64,000 bases of DNA from Antilocapra americana (GCA_007570785.1 ML660201.1:43672473-43736472); one strand, 5' to 3'. Positions 1 to 10,765 are shown, counted from the first letter of the stretch. Translations and numbers: made by a program. Notes: generated by a model not told the origin, from the letters alone.

Positions 1-421
1 CTCAGCCATGGCCACTTTCAGAAATACTGCTCAAGACAGAGGGAGGAGAATGCCTGACTTCTCTCTTCCATGTCCCTCCAACACCCCGGCCCCCCACCCC
101 CGGAATTCCTCCCATTCACCAAACCCAGCAGACACAAGAGCCTGAAGCTTATAGCCTGTAGGGTCCGCTTCCTGCAGTACACAGCAGATCATCAGAAAGG
201 CAAGAAATAGAGAGCAGGTCAAACCAAGAACCGCCAAATAGCTTGGAGACATTCTTACATATCTACATCAAAAGACAGGTACAAGAATGTTCTAGCAGCA
301 TCGTTAGTTAAAAAAAAAAAAAAAAACTGAAGACAACTAAAGTGTTTATCAACAGGAGAAGGGTTAAAAGCACTGCAGAATATTCACACAGTGGAAACCT
401 ACAAGCAGTAAGAATTAATTA
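1..421. other. Intergenic; diverged L1-like 3' sequence in right half
   Basis: No gene seen. From about 255 the text (..ttctagcagcatcgttag.., A-run, ..caactaaagtgtttatcaac..) resembles a very diverged L1 3' end that seems to resume after the Bov-tA insertion (..caatgctaagtaaaaag..). The first 250 bp are unrecognised. Confidence 0.45.
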
Positions 422-621
422 AGACTTCCCTCATGGCTCAGTGATAAAGAATCTGCCTGCAATGCAGGAGACCTGGATTTGATCACTGGGTTGGGAAGAT
501 CTCCTGGAGAAGGGAATGACAAACCACTCCAGTATTCTTGCCTGGAGAATTCCATGGACAGAGGAGCCTTACTGGATAGGGTCGCAAAGAATCAGACATG
601 ACTGAGCAACTTTCACTTTCA
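422..621 (+). mobile_element. Bov-tA SINE
   Basis: Full tRNA-Glu-derived head (cttccctcatggctcagtg..), B-box-like region, and Bov-A body (..ctggagaattccatggaca.., ..gactgagcaactttcac). Flanked by an imperfect TSD (aagaat-t/a-aat) at about 411-420 and 622-631. Confidence 0.92.
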
Positions 622-807
622 AGAATAAATAAACTAAAGCTACACACAATAACATTTGTCTGAAAAATACAATGCTAAGTAAAAAGAAAATCAGGATACC
701 AAGAAAAAAAACCATTGTCTGATATAATTTACCTAAAGTCTAAAAATGTTACATTGTTTTGTGATATATGCCTATGTATTAAAATTATAAAAAAAAATTC
801 ATGATAA

Positions 808-905
808 TTGCCTGGTGATCCAGTAGTTAGGACTCTGTGCTTTCACTGCTGAGGGCTTGGGTTCAGTCATGGTTGGAGAACCAAGATCCCACAAGCCATA
901 AAAAG
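808..905 (+). mobile_element. CHR-2-type SINE
   Basis: Head-to-core text 'cctggtgatccagtagttag', 'ctttcactgctgagggc' and 'ggagaaccaagatcccacaa' is characteristic. Diverged and 3' shortened. Confidence 0.8.
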
Positions 906-1040
906 GATTCAGGATAGTGATTTACTAGGCTGGGTTTGGGGAAGCAGAGGAATAAAATAAAGGAGAAATGCAAAGTAGTTTCAATAGTATTGGTTATCTT
1001 CGATTAGTAAGTTGAATAGCAGCTTCATTAGTATTTTACT

Positions 1041-1245
1041 ATGGTTGTTTAGTTGCTCAGTCATGTCCAGCTCTTTGTGACCCCATGGACTGTAGCCCAC
1101 CAGGCTCCTCTGTCCATCGGATTTCCCAGGCCAGAATACACGAGTAGTTGCCATTTCTCCAGGGGACCTTCCTGACCCAGGGATTGAACCAGCGTCTCCT
1201 GTAACGGAACACGGATTCTTTACTACTGAGCCACCAGAGAAGCCC
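1041..1245 (-). mobile_element. Bov-tA SINE
   Basis: Complement of the Bov-tA consensus: 'ttagttgctcagtcatgtcc' at the 3' end of the element through to '..actgagccaccagagaagc' at its head. Confidence 0.93.
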
Positions 1246-1401
1246 AATAATCTATAAATCATAAAATTAAGTAATTTATTATTTACCTTCATAACATACA
1301 TATACACTTGTGTGTGTCTACATATAGATAAAGACTGTCTGCTTTCAGGAGATGTTTAGGAGAAAATGCCTGGTGATGTGGAAAATTAAGAAAATCCTTT
1401 A

Positions 1402-1552
1402 TGGGAGGGAAGTAGGAGAGGGGTTCTGGAAGGGGAACACATGTATACCCACGGCAGATTCATGTCAGTGTATGGCAAAACCAACACGATAATGTAAAGA
1501 AAAAAAGTAAAAGGAAAGGAAAAAGAAAAACACTAAAAAAAAAAAAGAAAGA
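1402..1552 (+). mobile_element. LINE 3'-tail retro-insertion with poly-A
   Basis: Short 5'-truncated copy ending in an A-rich tail. It contains 'cacatgtatacccacggcag' and 'atggcaaaaccaacac', the recurrent ruminant LINE 3'-end text also seen at 9,255-9,412. Flanked by the 14-bp direct repeat aagaaaatccttta (1,388-1,401 and 1,553-1,566). Confidence 0.75.
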
Positions 1553-1566
1553 AAGAAAATCCTTTA

Positions 1567-2435
1567 AAAATAAATGAATAAATAAATAAATGAAAACTCT
1601 TTATTGGGAACATTCCTACACTGTTGGTGGGAATTTAAACTGGTGCAGCCACTATAGAGAACAGTATGGAGGCTCCTTAAAAAAACTAAACATGGAATTA
1701 CCATATGACCCAACAATCTCTGGTTATGTATCCAGGAAAGATGAAAACTCTAATTCAAAAAGATATACGTACTCCAATGTTAATAACATCACTATTTACA
1801 ATACACAGGACATGGAACCAACCTAAGTGTCCATTAACAGATGAATAGATAAAAATATGAGCTATATATGTGTGTGTGTGTGTGCATATATATATATGAA
1901 GTAAGTCAGAGAAATACAAGTGTTATACATCACTTACATGTGGAATCTAAAAATAATAAAAATGAATTTAGTTACAAAACAGAAACAGATTCACAGCCAT
2001 GGAAAGCAAACTTCTGGTTACCAATGGAGAAAAGGTGAGGAGTGATAAATTAGGAGCTGGGAATTAACAGATACACACTACTATATGTAAACTAGATAAA
2101 CAACAAGGATTTACTGTATAGCCTGCAGGCCTATATACAATATCTTATAGTAACATATAATGGAAAAGAATTTGGCAAGTATGTATATGTATAAGGAGAC
2201 GACAGAGGATGAAATGGTTGGATGGTGTCAACAACTCAATGGACATGAGTTTGAGCAAGCTCCAGAAGTTGGTGATGGACAGAAGCCTGGCATGCTGCAG
2301 TCCATGGGATCGCAAAGAGTCAGACACAACTGAGCAACTGAACTGAACTGATAACTGACACTTTGCTGTACACTAGAAATAAACACAATACTATAAATCA
2401 ACTACACTTCAATTTTTAAAACCCAGGGGGAAAAA
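1567..2435 (+). mobile_element. L1 3' end (ORF2 tail and 3'UTR), interrupted by BovB
   Basis: Contains 'cactgttggtgggaattt..', 'accatatgacccaacaatc' and 'ctaagtgtccattaacag', the L1 ORF2 C-terminal and 3'UTR text, then 'ctttgctgtacactagaaat' at its end. Flanked by aagaaaatccttta at 1,553-1,566 and 2,436-2,449. A BovB 3' end (2,196-2,350) is nested inside. A (TG)n/(TA)n patch sits at about 1,866-1,898. ORF is dead. Confidence 0.88.
2196..2350 (+). mobile_element. BovB (RTE) LINE 3' end, nested in L1
   Basis: 'gacgacagaggatgaaatgg' through '..gagcaactgaactgaactga', the BovB 3' terminus with its ctgaa-type tail, inserted into the L1 3'UTR. Confidence 0.92.
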
Positions 2436-2449
2436 AAGAAAATCCTTTA

Positions 2450-3612
2450 TTGATACGATTAAAAGGAAAGAGAATATCATAACACCAAACACCAGCAGCT
2501 GCTCACCTTGCTCTCTAAATTAACAACTCTAGACTCTGCTAGGGAATGGTGGTTTTTGTGCAGGGTGAGGCCTCCTGCCGAGGCCTCCCAAAGAAGTCCC
2601 CTGCTTCTGGTGTACTGGTGGTATATGGATGATGGGGGAATGCTTTTAGATCTGGACTCGAGGCATAGCAGACACCTTGCTAACTGATTAATGCTGAATG
2701 AATGAATGATCCCCCAGCTGGCAACGCACAGTGTGAGATGCTTCCCTGGATACAAACTGCATGGCATTCAAAACACCCAGATATATTAAAACTGTAAGCA
2801 AAGCCTAAGAACTTCACTGACACATTTAATAGTTCAGCATAAACATATGCAAAATGTGTAGCAAAATGTTTATAGAAATGATTTCATTCTCGAAAATAGT
2901 ATGGTTAATGCTTCACAAGTTATATTCACAAGTTTGTTTTTTTTTTTTTGAGGCTAAGGCCAAATTTTAATCTTTCGACAGCCAAACTTCAAAGATAACT
3001 CAGCCAACAGCCCATCAAAACAGCCTTATTTGTGCACCCTAAGGGGCCCTGAGAATCTGCATCTTGGTAAAGGAGCCCACCTCACGTGCTAGGTCGCTTC
3101 TCCGGAGTCCCCAGTCACTTAGGGGGTGGCACGCTGACCCCATGGGTGAGGGGAGTCAGCGTTCCACTTCACTGAGGCGGCAGACGGCTCAAGGACGGAG
3201 GCTTAAGGAATGCAGGCAAACCAAGGGAGTGGAGTCAGACAAGGTCAACAGGGGGGTTTCCAGTAACCCTGGCTGAACACACTGAGCTCATTCTTCTCTA
3301 GATCAGCACATCCATCTTATCACTCCACAGTTGGTCATCAGATTAAATCACAAGAAGGAAAATAATCAATGCAAAGCTTCCACCACTCACCTGTTTATAC
3401 TATGTTCAGCGGACTTTTGTGGCTGAGAAGTGAAGTTCCACTTAAAGATCCTCAGATACGGCATGCTTGAGACGCTACTAAACACAGGCTGTCCAGGAGA
3501 CCTACCTGGAGTACAGATCCTCTACATAACTTACTAGCTCTTGCCAGTAGGTGACAGGACCTCCAGAGTCTAACTGCATCCTTCTTATTGTGACTAATTA
3601 TATATATATATA
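2450..3612. other. Intergenic, no recognised gene
   Basis: Mostly single-copy-looking DNA with a T-run at about 2,936-2,950 and a short (TA)n just before 3,613. The ORFs here (up to 96 codons) show no recognisable family. Confidence 0.5.
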
Positions 3613-3815
3613 TTATGTCTCCAATGCGGGAGACATAAGAGACATGGGAAAGATCTCTGGGTCAGGAAGACCCCCTGGAGGAGGACAAGGCAACCCTCTC
3701 CAGTATTCTTGCCTGGAGAATCCCATGGACAGAGGAACATAGTGGGCTACAGTCTGTAGGGTTGCAGAGTGGGACACGACTGAAGTGATGTAGCATGCGA
3801 GCGCACGCATCCACC
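3613..3815 (+). mobile_element. Bov-tA SINE
   Basis: Bov-tA text from a shortened head (..ctccaatgcgggagac..) to '..gggacacgactgaagtgatg'. Immediately followed by a CA microsatellite. Confidence 0.88.
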
Positions 3816-3819
3816 CAGT

Positions 3820-3821
<2 letters not shown>

Positions 3822-3862
<41 letters not shown>
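3822..3862. repeat. (CA)n microsatellite, about 20 repeats
   Basis: Uninterrupted CA dinucleotide tract of about 41 bp just downstream of a Bov-tA SINE. Length makes polymorphism likely. Confidence 0.97.
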
Positions 3863-3865
<3 letters not shown>

Positions 3866-4380
3866 TTGTCCTGAAAATAATGTTAGGCACACAATTCAGT
3901 GGCATTAATTACATTCACAGTTTTGTGCAACCATCACCATCATTTCCAAAACCTTTTCATCACTCCAAATAAAACACCCTGTACCCTTTAAGCAATAATT
4001 CCCAATTCCCTCCTCTCCTAGCCCCTGATAAACACTGATCTACCTTCTGTCTCTATGAATTTGACTATTCTAGGTACTACATTTAAGTAGACTCACACAA
4101 TGCTTGTTCTTTTGTGGCTGATATTTTATTTAGCATGTCCTTAAGATTCATCCATGTTGCAGAATGTGTAAGAATCCCTTTCTTTTTGAAGGCCAAATAA
4201 TACCCCATTGTGTGTATATACCACATTCTGTTTATCTATTCATCCAATGATAGACACAAGTTGCTTCCACCTTTGGCTCCTGTAGATAATGCTGTGAACA
4301 TCAGTATACAAATATCTGTTCAAGTCCCTGATTTCAATTCTTTTGGGCATACATTCAATTCTTTTGGGTGCATTTTTAGA
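3863..4380 (-). mobile_element. Old L1 (L1M-type) 3'UTR, antisense
   Basis: Complement of the L1M 3' region: 'attcagtggcattaattaca', 'tgcaaccatcaccatcat', 'gcatgtccttaagattca' and 'aatgctgtgaacatcagt'. Diverged; no coding potential. Confidence 0.85.
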
Positions 4381-4454
4381 GTTCCATTTTTATTTATTTA
4401 AATGTTTTTAGTATAACATTTTGTAGTTTTTAATCATTACTCTAGGTATACTGC

Positions 4455-4461
<7 letters not shown>

Positions 4462-4500
<39 letters not shown>
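4462..4500. repeat. (TA)n microsatellite
   Basis: Pure TA dinucleotide tract of about 39 bp. Confidence 0.97.
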
Positions 4501-4505
<5 letters not shown>

Positions 4506-4689
4506 TAGATATACATACAATAATCACAGCCTCCTAGTGTTGACATTTTCAAGTCAAATAAAGGGTAAAAAACTTACTTGTATTTATTAATAGATTGCTT
4601 TACTCTTCCCATTTTCAAATACTATTTCCTCTAATATATCGAGCACCATATTAGATGGTGTAATAGCATATTCTGTTATGCTTACACCC

Positions 4690-4985
4690 TTTTTTTAACA
4701 CATTCCATTGTTTTTCTACCTTTTCTGAAGCCCTTCTGTTATCATTTGTTGTATGTGTTTGGAGAGTTTTCTTTTTCCATCCTTTAAAGCTAGTTCTGCT
4801 AGCAACAAATTTTTCAGTTTTCCTTCATCTGAGAATGCTTTCATTTCCCCTTCATTTCTGAAAGATAATCTGTCTGAATATAGGATTTGGGGTTGACAAT
4901 TCTTTTCTCTCAGCACTTGAAAAATGTTGTGCCACTTCTCCCTGAACCTGGATGAGCAATCTGCTGTCATTTTAAACTGATGTCC
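4690..4985 (-). mobile_element. Diverged L1-like fragment
   Basis: Text such as 'cagcacttgaaaaatgttg' and 'gcaatctgctgtcatt' resembles antisense old L1 3' sequence. The 84-codon minus-strand frame across it is not a gene. Family assignment is tentative. Confidence 0.4.
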
Positions 4986-5365
4986 ATTTATAGCTGCGAG
5001 ACAGCACCCAGGATGGCTGGGGGTCTTGTTGCTGACACCATTGCTAGCAGATCAGACTGCCTCCCGGCCCAAGATGTGAAACAGGGATTGTGACTCCACA
5101 CTGGCTCTCTGTTGAGCTTCCCTTCTCCTGATCCTTTGGCCACAGAAGGCAGGCTTTTCTTGGTTCTTCTGTCTATGGCTGTTGGGGATTCCAGATTGCA
5201 GGACTCCTCTGTCACCTGGGGCCAGGAGTCTATGGGAGATCAAACAAAAACCCTAGGAATTCACCTTGTTGTCATTCCTCATGTCTTGGGGTTTCCTACC
5301 AGCCTGCTGCTTCTTTCCAGCTTTCAGAGTCCTGTTGTTATTGTCTGTTCAATGATTCCAAGTAT
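4986..5365. other. Intergenic, unrecognised
   Basis: Moderate GC, no repeat recognised with confidence; overlapping short ORFs on both strands show no family signature. Confidence 0.4.
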
Positions 5366-5655
5366 GGGGCTTCCCCAGTGGCTCAGTGGTAAAGATTCCG
5401 CCTGCCAATGCAGAAGACACAGGGTGATCCCCGGTCCAGGAGGATCCCACACACCATGGAGCAGCTAAGCCCGTGCCCCACGACTTCTGAGCCTGTGCTC
5501 TAGAGCCTGGGAGCCGCAACTGCTGAAGCCCATCCACCTCAGAACCTGTGCTCCACAACAAGAGAAGCGACCACAATGAGGAGCCCGCAGACTGCAACTA
5601 GAAAAAAGCCCCCACAGCAACAAAACCCAGGAGGGCCAAAAATAAATCAAAAAAA
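5366..5655 (+). mobile_element. CHR-1-type SINE (long form)
   Basis: tRNA-derived head (gcttccccagtggctcagtg) followed by the long GC-rich body ('gagcctgtgctctagagcc', 'ctgtgctccacaacaagag', 'actgcaactagaaaaaag') and an aaataaat-type tail. Confidence 0.88.
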
Positions 5656-5657
5656 TT

Positions 5658-5880
5658 GTAAAGTAGCTCAGATGGTAAAGAGTCTGCCTGCAGTGTGGGA
5701 GACCCAGGTTCCATCCCTGGGTCAGGAAGATCCCCTAGAGAAGGAAATGGCAACCCACTCCAATATTCTTGCCTGGAAAATCCCATGGACGGAAGAGCCT
5801 GGCAGGCTTGGCAGGCTGCAGTCCATGGGGTCCCAAAGAGTCAGACATGACTGAGAGACTAACATTTCACTTTCATTTTC
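5658..5880 (+). mobile_element. Bov-tA SINE, directly after the CHR-1 copy
   Basis: Complete Bov-tA body ending in 'gactgagagactaacatttc' and a (tttca)-like tail. Sits 2-3 bp after the A-rich tail of the preceding SINE, a common insertion target. Confidence 0.92.
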
Positions 5881-7943
5881 ATAACTACATTTAAAAAATA
5901 ATAAATCCAAGTATGTTTAGTTGTGTTTAGAGGAAAGAATCAAGGAAAAGTTCTTTTATTCCATCTTGTTCCAGAATCAGCAGCCCAAATCAATTCAAAT
6001 AAATTTGTATTATCAAATCAAGAAATCACCTCTCAATTATATAAGGAAGTGATTAGGTTATATGCAGAAATACCAACACAAAGACACTGTGTATAATAAA
6101 AAACAATGACTCCATGAAGTAAATGAAGTGTTTTCAGATTGTCAGCTCAGAGTGCCATAGAACAGAGCCAGGATCCTCAATAGTACTTTACTTTAGAATT
6201 GAAAAAAAAGAGAATCAACTAAGAAAAGATCAGTTGCTAGCAAAATTCCAACATGATCATAGTCAACTTCTGGGTGCTGTACTGATTGGTAGAAGGAAAA
6301 ATTAAACACTGACATTTTCTTTTTTTTTTTTTAATTGGTTTTGCCATACAATGACATGAAATCGCCATGGGTTTACATATGCTCCCTAAACACTGACATT
6401 TTAAAAATACGTCTGAATGCAATCTCTTATGAGCCAATGGAATTGGCACAATTTCCTGCAGAACCACGGATTTTATGTAGCGACATACACTGATTTGGGT
6501 GCCCAAAAGTTAGGCTTCAGTCATGAGTTGGAAGAAAACTGGAAAACCAAGAAAGAGCTAAGCTCTTCTGTCCACAAAATTAAGAGAAACTTGTTGTCAG
6601 GACTGGGTGGAGAAGGAAGAAAAGAGAAATGGCAGAGAGACAGGAGCAGAGCAATGTGATAAGAAGGATGGAACACCCAGGAAGAAATGTCGAGGAAGGA
6701 CAGGAGCCTCAGATAACAAATTTAAGAAACCGTTTGCCATGTAGTTCTGAATCTGTGATACAAAATGCTCTTTGCATATGGCCTTGGGGATGTGCAAAGA
6801 AAAGACATTGTACTCCATCTCTAGGCAAACATCAAGAGAGAGAGAACATCTAAAAGGAGGTGAAATCTGAGTCAGATCTAGAGTTCAAAGGAATGATAAG
6901 TTAGATGTAGAGGTGACCATGAGACCACAACACCTGGAAATTCACAAGTCAGATGGGAGATGGGGGTCAGGCTGATTTTCTGTATGTCTCTAAGGATAGC
7001 ATACTCTTGGCTGCAAGAAACGTATGAATCTGTGGTACGTGAGCTCATATAATTGGAAGATAAAGAGGCAAAACTGACAATCTAGATGCTTTTCTCATGT
7101 ATAGCATGGTCAACCATGAGACTGTAACCTGGAGTGTCTCAGGGGTGTAGACAGTGATAAGGAACACAGTAAAGTCAAAGGGCAGGCTATTTGGAGAGAA
7201 GCAACAGAAAGGGAAGAAAAAGTCTAACCCTTCTACACACATGACTCACTTAAACTTTTGTAGACTGAGAAACATCAGAGACGTGTTTTGGAGCCCTGTC
7301 ATAATGCTTGTTTCCTGCCAGTTTGCTAGAATTATTATGAATTCACATTTTTATATATTAGACACTTTAAATTTCAATTTTAAAGTAAAAATAAGATTCA
7401 ACTGAATCTTTGAAAATTTTAATATGATTTTGATAGGTCTTTATCATATATGCAGAGAACATGAAATGTACAAATTAAAATCCAATCTGATTTATTGATT
7501 AGCTTTGATGTGGTTTGTAACTTTAAATGCAGGTTCCCTCGACTGAGAGAAAGAAGAAATCAAGGATACATTTAACATTATCCAAAAAGTTCATCTTGAT
7601 GGGATATAGTTTCTGCTGCACATTCTGTTAGCAAACTTCAGAGGTTTGATCACAGATGAGTAAACATGCACAAGGCAAAAATCAAACAGAATCCCAATGA
7701 CTGCCCTAAAGTCCACAGCTGCAAAACTAATGACTTCAAAGAAATGGGAGAAACTTTCCTGCTCCCTCACAGAGAAAAAGGTAGATCCAACCCTCTAGGA
7801 GTCTTGGATAGGTTGAAGTTGCCGTAATGACAGCTGACCATGTGGTATAGGAGAGACGGCGGGAAGGTGGTGGTGGACATGGAGGCATCCTTGGGGAGGA
7901 TGACTCAAGGGAGGAGAAAAAAAAGAGACACCAGTAATGGATG
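5881..7943. other. Intergenic, largely repeat-poor
   Basis: About 2 kb with few recognisable repeats, apart from a 68-bp retro-insertion at 6,319-6,386. Short ORFs (60-106 codons) in several frames have no recognisable family or conserved motif. No RNA gene seen. Confidence 0.5.
6319..6386 (-). mobile_element. 68-bp LINE 3'-tail insertion with perfect 16-bp TSD
   Basis: Antisense poly-T followed by 'ttaattggttttgccataca', the complement of the ruminant LINE 3' tail. Flanked by identical 16-bp repeats taaacactgacatttt at 6,303-6,318 and 6,387-6,402, so boundaries are exact and the insertion is probably fairly young. Confidence 0.9.
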
Positions 7944-8169
7944 GTGGGCTTCCCAGGTGACGAAGTGGTAAAGAATCCATCTACCAACGCAGAAGATGCA
8001 AGAGAGGTGGGTTCGATTCCTGGGTCGGGAAAATCCCCTGGAGTAGGAAATGGCAACCCACTCCTGTAGTCTTGCCTGGAGAGTCCCGTGGAGAGAGGAG
8101 CCTAAAGGGGTATGGTCCATGGGGTCGCAAAGAGTCAGATGTGACTGATCAACTGAGCACTCACGCAGG
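7944..8169 (+). mobile_element. Bov-tA SINE with 12-bp TSD
   Basis: Full Bov-tA from 'gtgggcttcccaggtgacg' to '..gactgatcaactgagcactc'. Flanked by cagtaatggatg at 7,932-7,943 and 8,170-8,181. Confidence 0.94.
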
Positions 8170-8272
8170 CAGTAATGGATGATCTGCAAGCTGACCCCGT
8201 CTGCTAGAGTTAGTATATCCAGGCTGATGAAAAGGATTGCCTCATTTGGAGAACAATAAATAACAACAATCA

Positions 8273-8836
8273 GGAGAAGGAAATGGCAACCCACTCCAGT
8301 AGACTTGCCTGGGAAATCCCATGGACAGAGGAGCCTGGCGGGCTACGGTCCGCGGGGTCGCAGAGTCAGACGTGACTGAGGGAGGAGCAGGTGCTCGCCA
8401 GAGGCCCCAGAGCTTTTGATGGCAGAGCCAGGACTGTGGCTGAGGACTCCCAGCTCCCAGGCCTCTCTCACCAGATAGGAGCGTGGAAAACTAGAATCTA
8501 AAACACACCTGAGGGCTTTCTTGGTGGCCCAGTGGTAAAGAATCGCCCCCTGCCAAAGCCGGGGACGCGAGTTCCAGCCCTGGTCTGGGAAGACCCCACA
8601 TGGCAGAGCAGCCGAGCCTGTGCATCACAGCCGCTGGGCCGGTGCTCTGGAGCCCGGGAGCCACAGTACTGAGGTCTGTGGGCGCCAGAGCCCGTGCTCT
8701 GCAGCAAGAGGAGCCAGCGCGGTGAGAAGCCTTCGCCCCGCCCCTGGAGAGCAGCCCCTGCTTGCTGCAGCTAGAGAAAAGCCCACGCAGCATGAAGACC
8801 CTGCACAGCCGTAAATAAATAAAATCATTAAAAAAA
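8273..8836 (+). mobile_element. Chimeric retrocopy: Bov-A half + genomic segment + CHR-1
   Basis: Three parts lie between two identical 14-bp direct repeats aataacaacaatca (8,259-8,272 and 8,837-8,850): a 5'-truncated Bov-A monomer (8,273-8,390), a 120-bp segment with MIR-like text (8,391-8,511; 'gatggcagagccaggactg'), and a full CHR-1 SINE ending in a poly-A tail (8,512-8,836). The single outer TSD and terminal poly-A imply all three moved as one transcript. Confidence 0.75.
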
Positions 8837-8850
8837 AATAACAACAATCA

Positions 8851-9254
8851 CAGACATATGTAGAGTATCAGTTTCCTGAAGACTTCCACAAGTTTTCGTG
8901 TGAATAATCTAGTTTATAACCAAGCAGTTCCTGTGATGAGTCTGATGAATCCCCGTATGAGTCTCACAGCTCAAAGAAAAGTGAGCTAAACAGAGAAGGT
9001 TTCCTCAAGACCACATGGGAGCTATACTAGATGGATGGTCTCTGAAGGGTTTTGGAACAAAGGGTTCCAGATTATAAGGACAACCCGTAGTTAAGTCATT
9101 GGATGCCTGCAATATACCCTCAAATCTAGTAAAGTCTAAAGAATTGTTAATATTATTCTTGTTAATGTAATTTTAAACCCGATGAAAATAGTTCTTAAAA
9201 GAAATGATACATAGTGTGAAATGATAATTTAATAGGGAGCTCAAATCTGTTGCT
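8851..9254. other. Intergenic, unrecognised
   Basis: AT-rich; no gene, RNA or clear repeat seen. Confidence 0.4.
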
Positions 9255-9412
9255 CTATGACAACCTAGAGGGGTAGGAAGGATGAGGAGGTAGGAGGAAG
9301 GTTCAGGAGGGGTCATATGTATACCTATGGCTGACTCATGTTAATATATGGCAGAAACCAACACAATAATGTAAACCAATCATCCTCCAATTAAAAATAA
9401 ATAAATGTACAT
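9255..9412 (+). mobile_element. Ruminant LINE 3' tail
   Basis: 'gtcatatgtatacctatggc', 'tatatggcagaaaccaac' and 'ccaattaaaaataaataaa' match the recurrent LINE 3' end text used for other copies here; it ends in an A-rich tail. Confidence 0.75.
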
Positions 9413-9427
9413 TTAAATGGTAATTTA

Positions 9428-10015
9428 ATAACAACAAACGTATATATCAGGCTTACTACGTGCCAAGTACTGATGTAAGTGCTTTGCATATATAGTAGGC
9501 CCTTGGACTCCATGGGGCATTGGTTCCAGAACCCCAAGGATAGCAAAATTCATGAATACTCAAGTCCCTTATATAAAATGATTTAGTATTAGCATAAAGC
9601 CTACACACATCCTCAAATATACTCTGAATCATCTCTAGATTATTAATAATACCTAAAATAATGCAAATTCTATGTAAATAACTGTAAATACAATGTAAAT
9701 TCTATCCAAATAGTTGTCAGCGTGTGGCAGACTCAAGTTTTACTTTTTTACTTTCTGGAACTTTCCAGAATTTCTTCAAACAGGTTCAACCCGTTGTTGA
9801 TTGAATCCGTAGAGTACTGTGATATGGAGAGCCAACTATCCTACCCCATTTAACCCTCAGAAATGCTCTTTGATGAAGGTATTATTATTACCTCTAACTT
9901 TCAAAGGAGAAAACTGAGGCAGAGAAATCTCACACTGTTGATAAGGGAAAGAGCTGGGATTCAAAGCCAAGCAGTCTGGTTCCAAAATTTTAACCACCAT
10001 TCTAGACTTCCTCTC
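9428..10015 (+). mobile_element. MIR SINE, split by a MER2 insertion
   Basis: Left half (9,428-9,495) has '..ttactacgtgccaagtact..gtgctttgcatatat'. Right half (9,839-10,015) resumes with '..gagaaaactgaggcagaga..gctgggattcaaa..' and ends '..accaccattctagactt'. Both parts are in order and orientation of the MIR consensus, so the intervening 343 bp is an insertion. Confidence 0.85.
9496..9838 (+). mobile_element. MER2 (Tigger-type) DNA transposon relic
   Basis: Starts 'gtaggcccttggactccatg' with 'ggcattggttccagaacccc', carries 'caagtcccttatataaaatg' and 'atcatctctagattatta', and ends '..atatggagagccaact'. The ends are roughly inverted (…gccctyggac… / …ggagrgccra…) and the flanks fit a TA target. 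Confidence 0.85.
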
Positions 10016-10189
10016 AGTACTACTAGCAATAATCCAAAGTGAGATTCTTCTAGTGTATTATGTTTACAAAAGCTAACAATGCCAACAGAAGGAAAGAAGA
10101 AGTAAAACAAGTTTTGTTTTTCTAACTGAAAAAGAAATCAATTTTGTTTTTAATTTAATCATTTGAGAAAAAATACACTCAGGTTTTAG

Positions 10190-10350
10190 AGAACTAGAAG
10201 GAACATGAGGGAATTTGGGGATGATAGTAATGTATATCTTAATATGAGCTACATGGTTGTATGTATTTGTCAAAAATCAGTGAATGTACACTACAAATTT
10301 GTGTATTTAATTTTATGTAGATTTTACATCAAAAGATAAAAGCTGTAAGT
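10190..10350 (+). mobile_element. L1 (L1MB-like) 3' end
   Basis: 'gatgatagtaatgtatatct', 'acatggttgtatgtatttg' and 'agtgaatgtacactacaa' fit an old L1 3' terminus. Diverged. Confidence 0.6.
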
Positions 10351-10518
10351 AAATACTAAGCTCTGGTTAATGGTATACAGTACCAAGTACTTTGAGAGAA
10401 GTATACAAATGTCTGTAATTTACTTTGAAACATAAAATTAAGATGAGTTGACAGATGATTGGATGGATTGGCTATATATATGTTAAAACAAGTATAGTAG
10501 GGTGTTAACAATAGAACA

Positions 10519-10742
10519 GGCTTCCCCACTGGCTCAGCAGTAATAATGAATCCACCTCCAATGCAGGAGCCTTAGGAGCTGTGGGTTTGATCCCTGGGTT
10601 GGGAAAATCCCCTGGAGGAGAGCAAAGCAACCCACTCCAGTATTCTTGCCTGGAGAATCCCATGGACAGAGAAGCCTGGAGGGCTACAGTGCAGAGGATC
10701 ACAAAGTATCAGACATGACTGAAGCAACTTAGCATGCATGCA
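10519..10742 (+). mobile_element. Bov-tA SINE
   Basis: 'ggcttccccactggctcagc' head through '..catgactgaagcaacttagc'. The minus-strand ORFs over it are only SINE translation. Confidence 0.93.
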
Positions 10743-10765
10743 ATAACGGAACACTTGGAAGAACT

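Noticed and set aside
4462..4500. Replication-origin-like AT tract
   Set aside because: Simple (TA)n microsatellite with no other supporting feature.
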